Shown here in pieces: positions 40,101 to 55,100 of a stretch of 64,000 nucleotides of DNA. Numbering within the stretch: the first letter of the stretch is position 1; every line of letters starts with the position of its first letter. Made by a program: the position numbers and the translations under genes. This stretch comes from Motacilla alba alba (lineage: Eukaryota > Chordata > Aves > Passeriformes > Motacillidae): positions 47,755,652-47,819,651 of the forward strand of contig NC_052017.1 of assembly GCF_015832195.1 (NCBI RefSeq), written 5' to 3'. Under the pieces are notes generated by a model, which was not told the DNA's origin, ran no database searches, and saw only the letters and a program-made list of their open reading frames with translations.

Positions 40101-43100
40101 CTGCTGCAGGTGTAAAAAACAATGGAGAAATAAAAGACAGAAAATAAGAGAAATGGCTGAAGAAAGAAGGAAGGAAACTTGACTTTGGAATTATAAACTA
40201 CATTTTTAAAGTAAACAATTCTCAATAACAATTAAAATGTTTTTTTACAATAAGAGTTTTCACAGTGAAGGCAGAATTGTCTTTTATAAAAAAAAATAAA
40301 TTGTGCCCAGTATGGAGGGACAGCAGGAAGCATGGCCTCACTGAGGCTGTCCCACCTGGAAATTACTCAAAATGGCCTTCAAGCTACTTAAATGTCCCCC
40401 TTTTGTGTAATTTGTGTGAGAGAGGAGCAGGATCTGTTTGCTATGCTCCTTTCCTCTCATGTCTCTGCATTCATGTGTTTGTGGAGTCTGATCTCTGCCC
40501 CCTGTTTCACAACAAATATTTATTTCTTTCTTCCTCTGAAGCCTCTCCCACATGGAGCAAGCACCAGACAGCATTCATATTCAGCCTCAGCATTTATGTG
40601 GGCTTGAGATAGAGCTGAAAACGGTTTTTAAAAAAAAGAGGTAGGAGGGGGACAGGATCAATACATCCCTTTCTTTACCTCCTGCCTTGCCAGAGAGGAT
40701 GAGGCACCCTGACTCTGAGCTCCCTTTGTGATGCTATTATGAAATAAGGACAATAGGAAGGTCCTTGTGTTTAGACGAAGCTGCCAGAGCTGCCCACTTG
40801 GAAACTGTAGTTTTGTGAGAACTGAGGCAAGCAACTGGGCTCTCACTGCTTGCAGCAGTAGTCACACTGACAGAGATGATCTGGTACGCCCACTAATGAG
40901 AAGTGACACAAATCTTGACCATTCCCTCATGCTGGAATGCCATGTTCCAACACTACCATGTCCTACCTTTGCCTCTGTGTATTGCTTATTTTAGAACACA
41001 AAGCCTCCAAAAGCTCTTGTTCTGCTCTGGTAATATTTCTTTTTTCTGTGTGTACAGACAGAAAAAAATTAAAAGAGATGTTGGGTAAAAAGAATGTAAG
41101 AACTTTCTTTCCAGAAACTACAGGGCTACCCAATGTACTACATCTACAGGGGCAGATAAAATATATTCTGGTCACTGTATTTCTGTGCCTTCCTTAAAAA
41201 GCTGTGTGCACCCAAGGATTGTTAGCACTTTTATGTTTTGCTATGCCCACAAATCAGCAGCAGCCAAGCTGTAAGTTAATCTTATCCACCGGTGCAGTGA
41301 AGCATTAAGGAAGTTCTGTATGGAAAAATCTACAGTCCTCAAGTCCACACTGGTTGTGACTTCTTCTCTACTTTATTAAAATCAGTGGCTGTTCAGGTTA
41401 TAAGGCAAACCATTTCTGGTGATGTGACACAGTTGCCACTGGAAAGGAGAGACCTAATGAGGCAGATGAACACTGGGCTTTGCAAGGTGCAGTGAGAAAA
41501 ATAATCTACCTTTCTATTGCATCCAGATTTCAGAGTACTCAAGCTGTGTGTACCCTTAGTATGTCATCATCCTATTTAGATCAGCTTATGCCACAAACCT
41601 GTCCCTTAATGCAGGTTTTTAGTCATGGCTTGTGCCTAGTGAACCTACCTGAAGGACACAAAATAGAAGGAGCTGCTGAAAATACACCAGGGTGAATGGA
41701 CCCTGCAAGTCCTCACTGTATGTAGTACTTAAGCTCACAGGGGCACTTAAAAGCTTAAAATAAATTACAGCCTGTAGAGTGGGTATTTAAGTGGTGACAC
41801 ATACACAAAAAAAGGATTAAATATACCTTGCAACTGGTGAACAAGTGTCACATTAAGGATTTACAGCTTTGTGTCATGCTGCCTTAACTCTCTTCCTGTT
41901 GAAGCCAAGACAGTGGGCTGTGTTTAGATCTTTAGGTAAGTTAAGATCTGGGGAGGGAGGCACTATCTTTTATTAGATTAGCTCTAATAATGAGGAGAAA
42001 ACCAGATCATTTTTCAGACACACAAGGTCTACCGCTAAGACTCTGTGTTCATCCCTCTGAAGTCAGTAAGAGAGTGAGAAATATTTAAAGTATCACTAGG
42101 AATGTCCATGAAACTGAAAATTCAGGCTATGTTAGGCATCAAGTATGTGTTTGCACAAGGCAAACACTGCTCTTAACTGGCTACTAGGCACTGTTACCAT
42201 TCAATAATAAATCTTATAAAATTGCAGTAAAAAAATCTGCCTGTCCCCATGTTGCATAATTCTCCCTTCAGTCATTGGTAAGACTGCTGGATGCTCCAGT
42301 GAACCCAGTGAAGATCCAGCACAGAGGATCTTACCTGGTTCTCTTTCAGAGTTATCTGTCCCTGTTCCTTGCAGCCAATGAATGTCCTGATACACCTGTA
42401 AATTTTCTCATTTTGTTGCACTCTCTGAACAAAGTTAGCAGGAAAATATCCAGTTCTGTCATCAATTCTCCCCTATGAAGGAAACATATTGAAAGAAGAA
42501 GATTGTAAACAGTAGAAGCTTTAATACAATTTCAGTATTGAAAACAAGATATTTTTCCTTTTGGAAAGAAAACAGATATAAACTGATTAGCACATACCTT
42601 CCACCAGTCTTCATTAGAGTCTTCCAGAAGTGTGATCATATCTCCTGGCCTGTAATTAGAAGAGGGATAGTATGTAAGATGACTCTTAATTGTCATGTTG
42701 AATCAGCTTTCACAATTCCCTTCTAACAGGAAGGTGGTCTTTACATAGTTATTTTGTTTGAGCATTCACTGAGGGTAGACTCAATAGGGTAGCAAGGTTT
42801 TCTTCAGTCACACATGTTAATGTAGTAAGACAGTCTCTGTATCTTGGAGTCATATCTTTGAGACAACATCTATGAACTGGAAGTTTTGCTTCCTGTTTAT
42901 TAAGGAACTGTTTAAAATACAGTCTCTCTTTGTAAAAGGCATTATTGCTTTATTTTAAGACCATTTCACACTGTTGGGACACACTACTTCATCATCTGTG
43001 TTTTCAAGCTGTGATTGCAGAAGGAAGGCAGCAGGAAAATAGTTCTATTTTACTGACAAAAGCAATTAGTCAGCAGGGATATAATTCTGCCCAAGAATGT

Positions 43101-46100
43101 CTTTTTGATTTGAATGGGACATATTTACCTTTTTAATGTGTGGTGCTGAGTTGTAATTGCTAAGTATCAGCATCCAGCTGACTAGTTCCAAAGCAGAGCT
43201 AGGAGAATAATTTGGCTGGAAACACTAATAGCGAAATTTGCTAAGCTGATTTTGTGCAGGTAGTTGAACAGTTATTTGACCTTTCCCCCCCCACTGGTGG
43301 CACTTCATCAACATTCCTACGTACTTATAATAGTGGTATGTTGTAGAAAGTAAGTGGGAGACCATTTCCAAAGGCATTAACTCCAGAAAGCTCTATTTGC
43401 TGGATAGTAGACATTTCTTGATCTTAATAAAATTAATTGTTGACCTCTAATTATTCAGCTTTCCTTGTTAGGCTCATTGTATTGTTAAGGTATCAGCATA
43501 AGAGCCTGCAAACACATCTGGAGCATCTGTTATGATGGGTAACAGGCTCTTTCAGAGCATGCATAGAAAATGTGGATCTGTCCAGTATGCAGCCGGAGGT
43601 ATGGTCAGTGGTGGGCCTTTTTGGTCCACTTTCCAAGTGGTTATCATTGCTGCTGATGACTGGAGAAACATGCATTTAGTCTTCTAACTGCGCAATCTGA
43701 AACAGGATTTTGTTCAAGCCCTCCTCAAGAACCCGTTTCAATGTGTTTGGAAAAATCAAATGTTACTGAGGTGAGGAAGAAAGCTAGAGAAAATGGACAA
43801 CTTGGTATCCCAGTAGTAAAAGATTTTTTTTTCAACAGGAAAGAATATATGAATCCTTTACTACAGTTAATATTTATATTAATCACTCAAATAGGTTTTA
43901 AGGCAACCTGTAACTTCAAAGTGAATAGACTGGGGCCAACACCATTGGAGCCCTTACACTGAAAAGAAAAACACTTTCAACATGAAGGATTTAGAGAGCC
44001 TTGTCCAACCCTTACTCTTCAGCCTGGTTGTTAGAAAATAACCCAGAAAATACAAATTTGTTTGGCTGTCAGAGAAAGATGGCAACTGAACCTAAAGTCT
44101 CTCCCTGTCACTTGCCTGAGCACAGAGAATTTTAGGTTGAAGGCTCGTTGATTTTGTTGATTTTCCTAGAAGAGAGCTAATATAGATGTCTTTAATCTCA
44201 AAAAAGGATTAAAAATAGAAATGGCATCCAGACCTGTTATTCTTGCACCCTAGATTTAAGCTGCTAATCCGTGATAGGGGGTTAACCCACTTAGTTCTTA
44301 CTACTAGTTTTGTCTGCTCTACCTCAGTGATCTAGGTTTCAGGAGGTGGCAAGGTGGCAAGTCCCTACAAGGACTCCTGTAGGTCCCTTCCAACTATTCT
44401 ATTCTATTCTATTCTATTCTATTCTATTCTATTCTATTCTATTCTATTCTATTCTATTCTATTCTATTCTATTCTCTGCAGTGTCTGAAATGTGCCACAT
44501 GCTTGTCTTGAGGATTCTCTTTCTTCATGCTTGTCTTCAGGATTCTCTCTTGTAATATAAGGCCATCTCTTAGAACAAGTGTATTACTGCAATGTCCTAC
44601 TTTACTTATGCCAGAGCACTGGAAAATCTGACTGATTGCTTCTGCTGTTAAGGAAGAAATCCTGGCTGTGGTAAATTCTAATTTCACCTGAAATCAGGGC
44701 TACACATCTTCACTGCAGTAATCTGCCACTCACTGTATCCTCTCAGAGATGAGCTGGGAACTCCAGAAATCTGCCCTAACTCTTCCTTTCAGCTCAGGTC
44801 CTTCCCCTGCTACTTGTCTTTGTTATGATGGAGCTGCTCAATGCCTGGCTGGTTCCCAACTTGGGTTCCCAGGACAGTGCTTGTCAGCCTTGACAACATT
44901 GCTCTACTGAACCCACCTCCAGCACCTCATCTATGCTAAATGGGAATTCATGCAAGAGAGCTGGATCCTGCCAAGCTCTGCAGTAACAAAACAACATTAC
45001 CAGCTACTGAGCATCCCTTATGGAACAATGTTAACACATATATTACTGAATTTCTGACCAAGGGACAAACAGTGCTGCTGTGGTTGAGTAGCACTAGTCG
45101 AAATCCTAGCTAGTATCCCTGGAAAGAGTCTGGTGTTCCCTGAAAGAGAACATTTCAGACCACAGGCTATTTTCCCTCTAAAATGTGGAACAGGAAGATT
45201 TTGAAGGTTGATATGGTTTCTGGATTTCTGTGTCTGGATGAGGATGGTAGTCCAGTGCAGGCTTGTCTGAGAGATGTTCTATTTAATAGAAGAAATGCAC
45301 GAGATGGAATACACTCCTAAAGAGCAGGATGCAAAGTGGAATCTTTCAAGAACAATAGTTGGTAAGGTGCACCAAAGGTTTCCATATACTGTGGTTATTT
45401 TCTGAAGAGCTGACATTCCTAAAATAATTATCGGGAAATGCCATTAAAGCAGAATGATAGGAAAACTTGTAATTTCTGCATTACATCCCCCACTTTAGTT
45501 CCAGACCAATGAGAAGGCACAGATGGGAACAGGAAAAAGACTTTCAACTTTGGAGATGCTGAGGAGAGGGGCATTTCTCTGACAATTCCCTAAATTCTGT
45601 GGCACATGCATGATTATTTTGATATAGGGATGCCTTGAAGACAGGTGCCATGTTTCACAGTAAGAACTCTAGCAAGACCATGCAAAATGTAAGTAGCATG
45701 AACAAAATAATTTCAGTGAAAGAAAAACTGTCCTTTTCCTTCATTGGGCTTGGATTAGACCTTGTAATGAAAGCAACTGATGCAGAACTGAGGAAGTAAA
45801 TGCTAAAAGTAGCAATTAACAAGGTTATTTTGCAAAGTTCTCACTGAAAACACTGATACCCAGCAGCTGGACACCATTTTATTTTTTCAGACAGAACTGA
45901 ATAAGAGGGAGGATCAAAGAGGACTGGTAAAATTTCTAGCATTAGCATGAGAGGTGGTGGAGAATTCCTAGCTGAAAACTTCTGATTGAAAAACAAAGCA
46001 AGTGAGAACATTTTATAGCTGAAAGCCATCTTGCTCCTAAAGTGATAGAAGTGTTTTTGAAACTTTTAATCTATTGTATCCTTGCCAAAAGAATTGGTCA

Positions 46101-49100
46101 TCTGCTCTTTTTTAACTGTGAGAACATCTTTGTGTCTTGACGGCTCCATCTATAAAAGTGCGTATTAAAAATGTCAGAAGAAACCCTCCCTTCCCCAAAG
46201 TCATATATGACCATCAGTGCAAATGTGTCAAATCAACTAATATTTTGGAGTTTACCTCATCTCCAAGTCTTCATTTTCTTGTGGTACAAATTTGTACAAG
46301 GCAACATAGGTGTTCATTTGTAACGTGCTTTTATAAAATGGTCCCTTTAAAAAAAAAAGAGAAAGAGAAAATTTAAATAGCTGCTCTGTAAAGGAATTTA
46401 GTTCATTTTGTTACAGACAGTGGAACCAGAACCTGATCTTACAATAAATTAGCCAAAATCATCTCTCTGCTCTCACAGCTTGGAGGACTATGGCCCAGGT
46501 ACATTGCAAGCCATTAAGGCAGTAACTATCTTAATTCAGAAAGAAGATTATTTAACTTGAAGATCAAATTCCAGGCTTCCAAAGAACACAAGCAGAAATT
46601 TGCACTGGCTGCTCTTTGGGATCTTTGGGACAAGATTTCAAATATGAGTGTGCCTTTTTTCTCTCAGTAGTACATATGATTGCTCTCATGAGCCCAGTAG
46701 TGTGTTATTGGCATTTTATAAGGTGTCTAGTCTACAGTTCTCACTGTAGAGAACTGAATGGAGCTAGAATTGTACAGTGCACAGGCCCCAATTCAGAGCA
46801 GCAAAATCACTTTTTAAAAGTGATTTTAATATGTGAAAGCTTTTTGTGTTGGGTTTTCCACAGAGAAGACTGGTTATTCTTTTTTCTTGCTTTTTCCACT
46901 GTTAATCTGGGGGAAGAAAAAAAGAAAAAGCAGCTGAAGCAAACACTAAATAATTTTCAAAATAAAATCTGTGATTTTTACATGATGGGAGTTCTATTCT
47001 AATTACATAGCCTGCACACTGGATTTTTTGCATTCCCAAATCAATTTGCAATAAGCAGAAAAACATGAAGTGATGACAAAGGATAAACCAAAAAGACATC
47101 CAGTGAAGTGTATTGCTTCCAGCTGTGGCCAGCGGCCCAGAAATGGTGTAAGAATACAACTGTCAGATATCAGTGACCCATCAGACCTAGTCAAGGTCCT
47201 CAGCCATAAGAACAAGAGTTTTATATGACTTCCCATTACCATTGCATCATCACAAAATTTATGCTCATACCGGGGAATGTATACTTTTTGGTTCTTCTCC
47301 AAAGTGTTCTGTGCCATTTTCAGAGTATGTAAACACTGAAATAAAGAAAACACATGACATTTTAGGAGTAGTTTAAGACTCTTCACCTTAACAGAATCAC
47401 CTGGATTTTATTCATCTCTTCCCTTTCTCCGTATTTTCTTTGATTCCTTGTGGTCTCCTCTGAGCCCTTCTACACTCCCAACAAAACCACAGATTCCATT
47501 GGCACATGACACAATCTCTGTCCTCCAGAATTTACAAGTGTAACAAACGAACCATTTTGATCAGATGAATAGACACAAGTACGACACTATGAACAGAACC
47601 CAGGTACAGTAAGTGCATTACTATTTAAAGCCCAGCAGGCTTTTTCTCACTTTCAGTACTGTATTGTCATGTCAGTATTTCCATTTTAAAGCACCTGCAA
47701 AAGCTGATGATCATATATGAGCAATCTTGGGAAAGTATGTATGCAAAACCTCTTCCTTCCCCTTTTTGACCTATACCTCTAAGTGTTTGATAGCCTTCTT
47801 GTTCCCTCTCTTCACTAGTTCATTCCTGGGGTGCACTGGATACACTACTTCTCTCTCTGAATTTACAGGAGGTACCTGAATTGCTTTCAAATTAGGGTAG
47901 GTAAACTCAGACACAGGCCTGCAGAAGTAAAATTTTGCTTTTAAGTTACTAAATCAGAAACTCATAGAGTAAGACAACAGTCACAACACCTAACATACCC
48001 GATAATTAATCAGTTACCCCCTATTGTAATTCATTCATATGCTGACTGATACTTGTCCTCAGTTACCTCCCTAGAAAAAACACAGTGGCTTTATCCTTTG
48101 ACTGAATTCCCCCTCCACATTATAAGAATTGCCCAGTGTTCCTTGCTTCTGGAAAAAGTCTGAATATGATTTTTTTTAATAGCTGGAGTCTTTGAGCAGC
48201 TAGAACCATCAATGTCTTTTGCTACCATTTACCTCTGTAGGTGTTTTGAGCAGAAGCTGGACTTTGCAGCCTCTAACAATTGGGCAATCTCCAAAGTGGT
48301 AGTATCAGGTGACTTGGGGGCATTTTCTTTTTGTTTCTCTGGCATACAGTTACATGCATTCAGGGGAAGAAAGGTCCAGGGAACACCAATCCACTGAATT
48401 TTTCTCCTCTGTTTTGTCCCTTGCTTGTCCTTTCTTTCATTAACCCTATTTCTTGGACTAGTCTACATGGTAGCTGACAACATAAGATAGTCTATGGAGA
48501 AGCTTTATGAGGGAAATAGTAAGGTTCTATGATAGTAGAGACCTGTACTTTGATATTGAAAAACATGACAGTGTTCTTGTAACAGATAAAAGACAAGCAA
48601 AACGGCAGCCACAACACGCATGAGAAAGATTTTGTACAAAGTGACAGGCATTCATGAGCACACACATCTTCTCTGACAAAATGTAAGACGATGTTGTAGT
48701 CGTAAAGTTCAATCTGTGAATGTGAAGGGAGCATGTGAGCTGATACCTGCCACACTTAACGTGAAAATGTCAACACAAGTTGTGTCTGGCTGTCCTGACT
48801 GCAGTGGACCTGAGGCCTCAATATGCTCCTCACCAAGTCCTGTTGCAAAGGGACTCTGACCCTGCAGACTACCACAAGTACAAGAAGGAAAACCTTAGAA
48901 ATAAACCTAATTTACTGCATCATTAATATAGGGGTACATATATGTCTGGCATCTGCATGAAGGTGTTTAAAGTGCTGCTATTACAGTTTGGGTTTAAGTC
49001 CTACTCAAATCGCTCTGCTTTACTTTTCATGTTCAGAGGAACAGGAGTTAGGAGGCAAATTGAAGATGTTCTGGTGAGTACCGAGTTGGGAAACCAGGAG

Positions 49101-52100
49101 CTTTTTAGACTTGCAAAAAGTCATTCTCCAGACAAAGTAAAAGTATTTCAGCATCCTGTCTGGAGTAATTCCAGTTTGGTGACAGAAAATAAAGCAAGTT
49201 ACTAATGCACAGCCTCGTGAACCGTGAAGCTGACCCAGCACATGAGGAGGTAGCTGAACTGTGACCTTGTTCTGGCTGAGAAGTGCTTACTAAAACTGGG
49301 TTTGCAGGGATGACATCCCATATTTGATTCAAGGCGAAAGTGCTCAAATCACTGCTGATAACAGGCTCATAGGTGTTACCTAAAGTACATTTTGGCTATT
49401 GGGACAGACAGTAGATCACAGCAGTGAAACTGCTGAGTCTAACTGGCTTAGAGGAGGCTGAAGGGCTGGAAATTGCATCTCACAGTGGTAAACTGGGAAG
49501 CTTTGCTTCATGGGATTTATGCCAGGGCCTGAATGAAAGAATCTCCCCTTGAAGTTGTTATCATAGGAGTTCTACAGGGAAAATTGCATGGCCACGGGTG
49601 TGCTGGGTCCTTTTACCCTTCTGGAAGCTGTCTTTTCTGCTGTTTCCCTTTACCAAAGAGCATCAAATGTACATTTTCCTAAATAATTATTTGTAGAACA
49701 CTATTTTAATAGGGAATAAAAAACCCAACAAAACAACAACACAAACTTGACTGGAATGGACCTGAGTCATTGAGGCATTAATGTGGAACTTCCTGATAAA
49801 GAGGCAGTAGACAACTGAGGAAAAAGGAGTCATGAGTCACTTAGTAAAAACATTTTGAATGTATTTATATTTTTAATCTATGTTTAGTTTGTGGTCTCTG
49901 GATGTTAATAGGAGGCACTTGAATCTGAAAGCCATAGAGCTATGTTGTTCATATCTCCACACAACAGAAATCCATCTATTTTCATACTTGTTTGCCCTAG
50001 CAGCAGCAGACCAAAAAAAAAAAAAGGAAAGGAAAAACCAGGGATTTTTACATTTTACCATTTCCATAGCTTGTGCAAACAGTGCAGTTTATTAAAAATC
50101 TACCAAGAAGAAATTTTTGGAGTGACTGATGCATAATTTATACCCTGAGCCCCTAAAGGACGGATTGTAAAAAAGCCAGTGCTGATCAAAGGAATCGTTA
50201 ATGTGCCGAGGAAGTTATTTGGAGGTTTGACACATGCTGAGTTTTTAAACTAATCTCTTTAAGTAAGTTCCTTGAATGCTATTCTGTGCATTCAGTGAAT
50301 ACAGATCTCAGAGAAAAAAAGTTTCTTTGGGTTTCAGAAATGAAGCTATTGACTTGCAAAGAAATAAAAAGTTATCTGAACATTCAAACAGGATCAATTC
50401 AGTCTCAGGTGGCCAGGATTAAACAATGTGGAGCAGACTGAATTCTCTATCTTTAACCAGGTCAGGTCAACTTGCACTTGCAAGACAGAAAACTTTAAAA
50501 AATTTTCAAGAGAAATCAGATAATATGGATGAGATATTCACAAAATGAGAAGAAAGAAATGACAAAACACAGTGAGGAGAGGTGATAGGACCAAGAGGGG
50601 AGGAAAGGAATAAGGAGGTGGCATAATATAGAAACAGACAGCTAAAGCTGGCCTTCCACCTACATGAATTGGTAGCAGTATGTAAGGAGCACGGGGGGTA
50701 CCACAAAGAAAAAAGTTATGCTCAGTATGGTTTGGTTTTGTTCTGTACATCTTGTGAGATTCAGCAAAGCAGATTTCAGGTGCTGCTAGAGAAGCTGCCA
50801 TGATGGTTTGGGCCTGAATTTGTGCTGAACAATAACTCCTTTTGTGTGTGACTTCCACCCCATGACTGAATTCAAGAACATGGTCACAAACACCAATTCT
50901 TGGTGGCTGAGATTTCATTACTAAACTCTTGATGCTATGATGGTTTTCAAATCTCATAAAACGAATGCTGTAAAAACACATTACTTTTGTACTGCAAATC
51001 AAACAAAGGAATTGGGCCATTAATATTACTGGGCACATACTACAGTTGTACTGAGAAGATGCAATTATAATCAAAATTCACTGTGCTATGTATTTTACAG
51101 ACACTAAGATATTTTATGATTCATTTTCTGTCCCCAAGAGGTTATTAGGTACAAAATCATGTGGAAAAAAATCAAACATATGGAAAAGAAAGTGTTTTTT
51201 TGGTTGCACTTTGCCAACGTGGAAGTGAAGCATGTTGTCTACAGTCATGATCATGAAGTAAAGACAGGAGATAGGGAATGGACCTGAACCTTCTCCAGTT
51301 GCACTTTTGGACACATACAATAAGGAAAGTGATGGCTTCAATCGCATCTGAATGGCAAAAAGCATTCCCCAAATTTTTTGCACCAACTCACCTCCTGCTT
51401 TGGAAACCTGAACACTGGTAAAACCTGGACATGTCATAACCCCTCCTCTGAAACAGACTGTACATGGGCCTTTTCACCTGAGGGGACTGTCCTGGCCTGA
51501 GGGGCACTCACCGCTGTTGCTGCGTTTTCTGCTTATGTCAAGGGTGCCTGCAGAGCTATTGCCTTCCTCTGGAACTTCCACCAAGTCAGCTGTCTGCAGG
51601 GACAGAAAGAGCAAATGAGACAGGAGAAAAAAGAAAAAGGGACCAATGAAGTGAAATAAAGCCACAGCAAGGATCTTGGAGAAACGCAGTACTTGAGTGG
51701 TGAGAAAACAGAGCAGAGTCAGCCTAGCGGGATGGAAGGAAACCTTGGATCTGATGATGCACAACACATACCTACTGCACGGGGAGCAGTGGAAGCCCAG
51801 AAAAAAACCTCCAGACAGAGTTTGGAGTCTGGAGCACAAAAAAAGATTTTTGCAGTATAAAATAAAGTGAAAGTTAAGGAACAAAGGATTATGTTGAGCG
51901 ATGTGCTTCTCTGACTAAAACAGAGAGGGCATGAGGGAATCTGAAGATTCTGCAGGTATACTAAATAGCTATCATCTAGGGAGACTGAAAATTAGTTGAA
52001 ACTACTGAATTTTAATATATCAGTCCCAAATACATTATTCAGTAAAGTAACTGTAATGTAAGGGTCATTTTAATTCTGTTAAAATGCTGTAAAAGAAAGA

Positions 52101-55100
52101 GCTAGAGTGCAATGAAGTGGATGAAGTCAGTCTTTAAATATCTGCCCTCACTTTCTTTTTAAACAGTCATCTGGCCAGTATGGTTAGGGAAATTGAAACC
52201 TAAGTGTTGCTTTTGGAATTACTATGATTTCTTTTTTGTACCATATTAATGTCAGTCATGATTAGGGACCCAGTGTTCCAGGGTATAGGAAAACGTAGGA
52301 TGACATAATCTCAAGCCTCAAAAGTATACCCTGCATACAGATTCCTTGGTTGGGTAGTCAGCTTCTCCTTGTATCGCCCAATAGGAATGAGGAGCTGATC
52401 CAAACAACTCTGTGCGAGTCTGACCTTAACAAAACTTCAGTTGTTGAACTCTCCACATCTTTGATAACCAGAAAACCCCCAAAGATTGAAGTTGAGTCAG
52501 GTGCTTTCTGTAATCTGAATAAATGTAAATTTATTCCAACTCATTGTTCCCAATATCTTTTTCTAGCTCACAAATTTTAAGTCACAAGAAGGATTTATTG
52601 TTATTGTATGACACTTTACAATTGTACTGTACACACAGTTTGCTCTATTGCTTTGTAGTCCTGTGCCTGCATCACAGGAACATTTGTTTTTGTTTAGGAG
52701 TTGTTATATAGATTTTACATGTTGTTTTTTTCCCCTTTTACTAGTGTTGACAGCAAAGCTTTTTTTAGAAAGTGCTCTCACAATTTTATTTCTCCTATCC
52801 AGTACTTTCCTAGCTATTCCTCCATGAAGGAAACCAATGAACAAAGGGGTTGAAAGTAGATTTGAGCCACAGGTGTCTTGTGGCTATCTTGTTTCCCTTG
52901 CTGTTTTAAGAATATATACTTTATTTTGCTGCTCTGTTGCTCCTTGTTTTTGGACTCAGCCTTTTGCAGCAGGTCATGTTTGTCTTGCATCTTGCCCAAA
53001 TAGGTCACCCGAGGATGAGAAGGCACTGCAATAGCAAAGTTTACACAGATCCAGTGTAGAGCATATCTATGGATTCTGGTTGCTGGGTGGTGAAGAGAAA
53101 ACTGGCTTTGTTGAAAGACTAAGTCCCAGCTATTTTTCAGCTCATTGCTACAATATGTTCCTCAGTTCTCACAGATTAGCTTCATTATTGCTGAGTAGCA
53201 ATTAATATTATTTTGTTAAGTTCCAGTGCATATGGGATGTGTAGTGACTGTCTCTTCAGTATTTACCTCATCCAAAACCTTCTGAGGCAACCTCATTTAC
53301 CTTTAATGATTTTTCACTGAATGACTACATGACAAATGGTCTAATAGAAATGATAGAGGTGCAAAGCTGCTTTTGAGATGACCTGATCCACAAAAAACTA
53401 AGAACTAGATTCACATTTACATCACCTCAAGTGCCTTTTTGTATAAATGTGGGTTGCAGAAGCACAGTTTTGAAGCAAGCAGTAGGTAGTAAATCTGGAA
53501 CATATGGCCACTTTCTTTTATGGGAAATGCAGAACCCGGGCGGAAAAATCAATGAGTACATCCACGTATATCCACACAGCTCAGTCATGTTAAAAATACT
53601 TTGGCTAGTTTAGAGGAAGGTGGTTGCCTCTGCAGAGAGTAGAGGCTGTCTACATGAACTGCATGCAGTATGGAAGCTTCATGGCTGTAGGGGCAAGGTA
53701 CAGCTCCAAAGCCAGTCACCTTTGCTTTTCATCACCTTCAGCAGGAGCACTTTTGCTGTGCTGACCCAGAGCAAGGCCTTAGACAGCTTGGACACCACCT
53801 GCAAGGTGAAGTAGTATCCCAGCTGTCCCCATGTTCCTGGTGTCCCTAGTTTGGTGACATGGCAGGACCTTGAAGCACATTCCATCTCACAGGGCCGGGA
53901 CTCGGCACAGCCTCACAGCTGCATTGCTGCTTCTGCTTGGAGAGGAGCAGAGCAGCCCAGAAGTGAAGATCACTGGGGGAAGATCATAGTCCCTCTGAGT
54001 TATTAACCACACATACTTCTAAGGGTTCTGTGCCACATCCCTGTTGCAGCTACTGGTCAGTACCTACTCCCAGGTCACACATCAGTTTTAAAGCTCCATC
54101 ATTTCGTTCAGGGTTGTGGCTACCCTGTTTTTTATCCTTGTCTCAATCCACAAGCTTGTGCTGGCAGAATTTATGGTTTCTCAGGTCTGTTTATTCAATT
54201 CTCTAATGTGTTCTATTTCCTGTATGCTGACACATGTTACATTCTCTCTCAGCTTCAATACCCTGGAGAAATTCCTGTAATGAACTTGCGTTCCTAATTC
54301 TACGCCCACACCCCACCTAGTTATAATCAGCTCCCTAGAGTAAGCTGACACAGCATTAGTGATTTCTACGCTTGAGTTTCCATTTATAATTCAACATAAA
54401 CTTTATTGATTTAGAAAGCAATAATTACATTTGTAGAAATTTTTGTTTCAAAGGAAATTAAATAATTGAAAGAAAGAAATGTAATAATGCGACAGAAGGT
54501 AGACTCACTTTGGGTTTAAAAAAAAAGGGAATTAGTAAATTCCTTTTAAGGCACAAATGGGGGTGGATAGAGGACATGTCCCTTAATAAATCCCTTGCAG
54601 ACTTCACTTAGTTATTGCTTAAATGAGTTTGTCTTCTTTCCCGTCTGACATGAATTGGTGCCTGTTTAGAGTCCACCTGAGATTACAGGTCAGCCTGTGA
54701 ACATGCATTTAAATGCCAGGGAAATGTTGTAGCAAACATATACAGATATTAGCATGACTTGATATTAAGCATATAAGTATTTCCTTTGATACCTGGAGAC
54801 CAACCCTCATCATGTCTCTGTGCCCAGTGATTTGTCCCATGAGATGTACGCAGAAGATGTTGTCAGATAATGTGGGTCTGATTTTTAGAGATGACAATCA
54901 GCTTTAGCCTCCTTTAGTGGATTCAGGTGTGATTTTCTTTTTTTTGGTTATTATTTTTTTGAATGAGGGAGGGGTGGCTTGGGGAGGATCTTGGGAATGG
55001 AAGAGAACCTCAAACATAGGTGTTAGCACCTGTTTATGAGAGGCTGAGAAAGTAGGAAATGTTCTTTCAACACCATGAAGGAGATCCTGATCTCGTGGAT

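Larger units (their letters stand above)
42650..46255 (-). other. STAC: STAC intron, 3606 bp
   Basis: GT-AG intron splitting SH3-1. It contains the CR1 tail, the (ATTCT)16 array and the 28-bp tandem duplication. Confidence 0.93.

Noticed and set aside
50538..51074. Open frame of 178 codons on the minus strand, same strand as STAC
   Set aside because: The STAC phases on both sides join without it, and it has no domain or matching splice sites.
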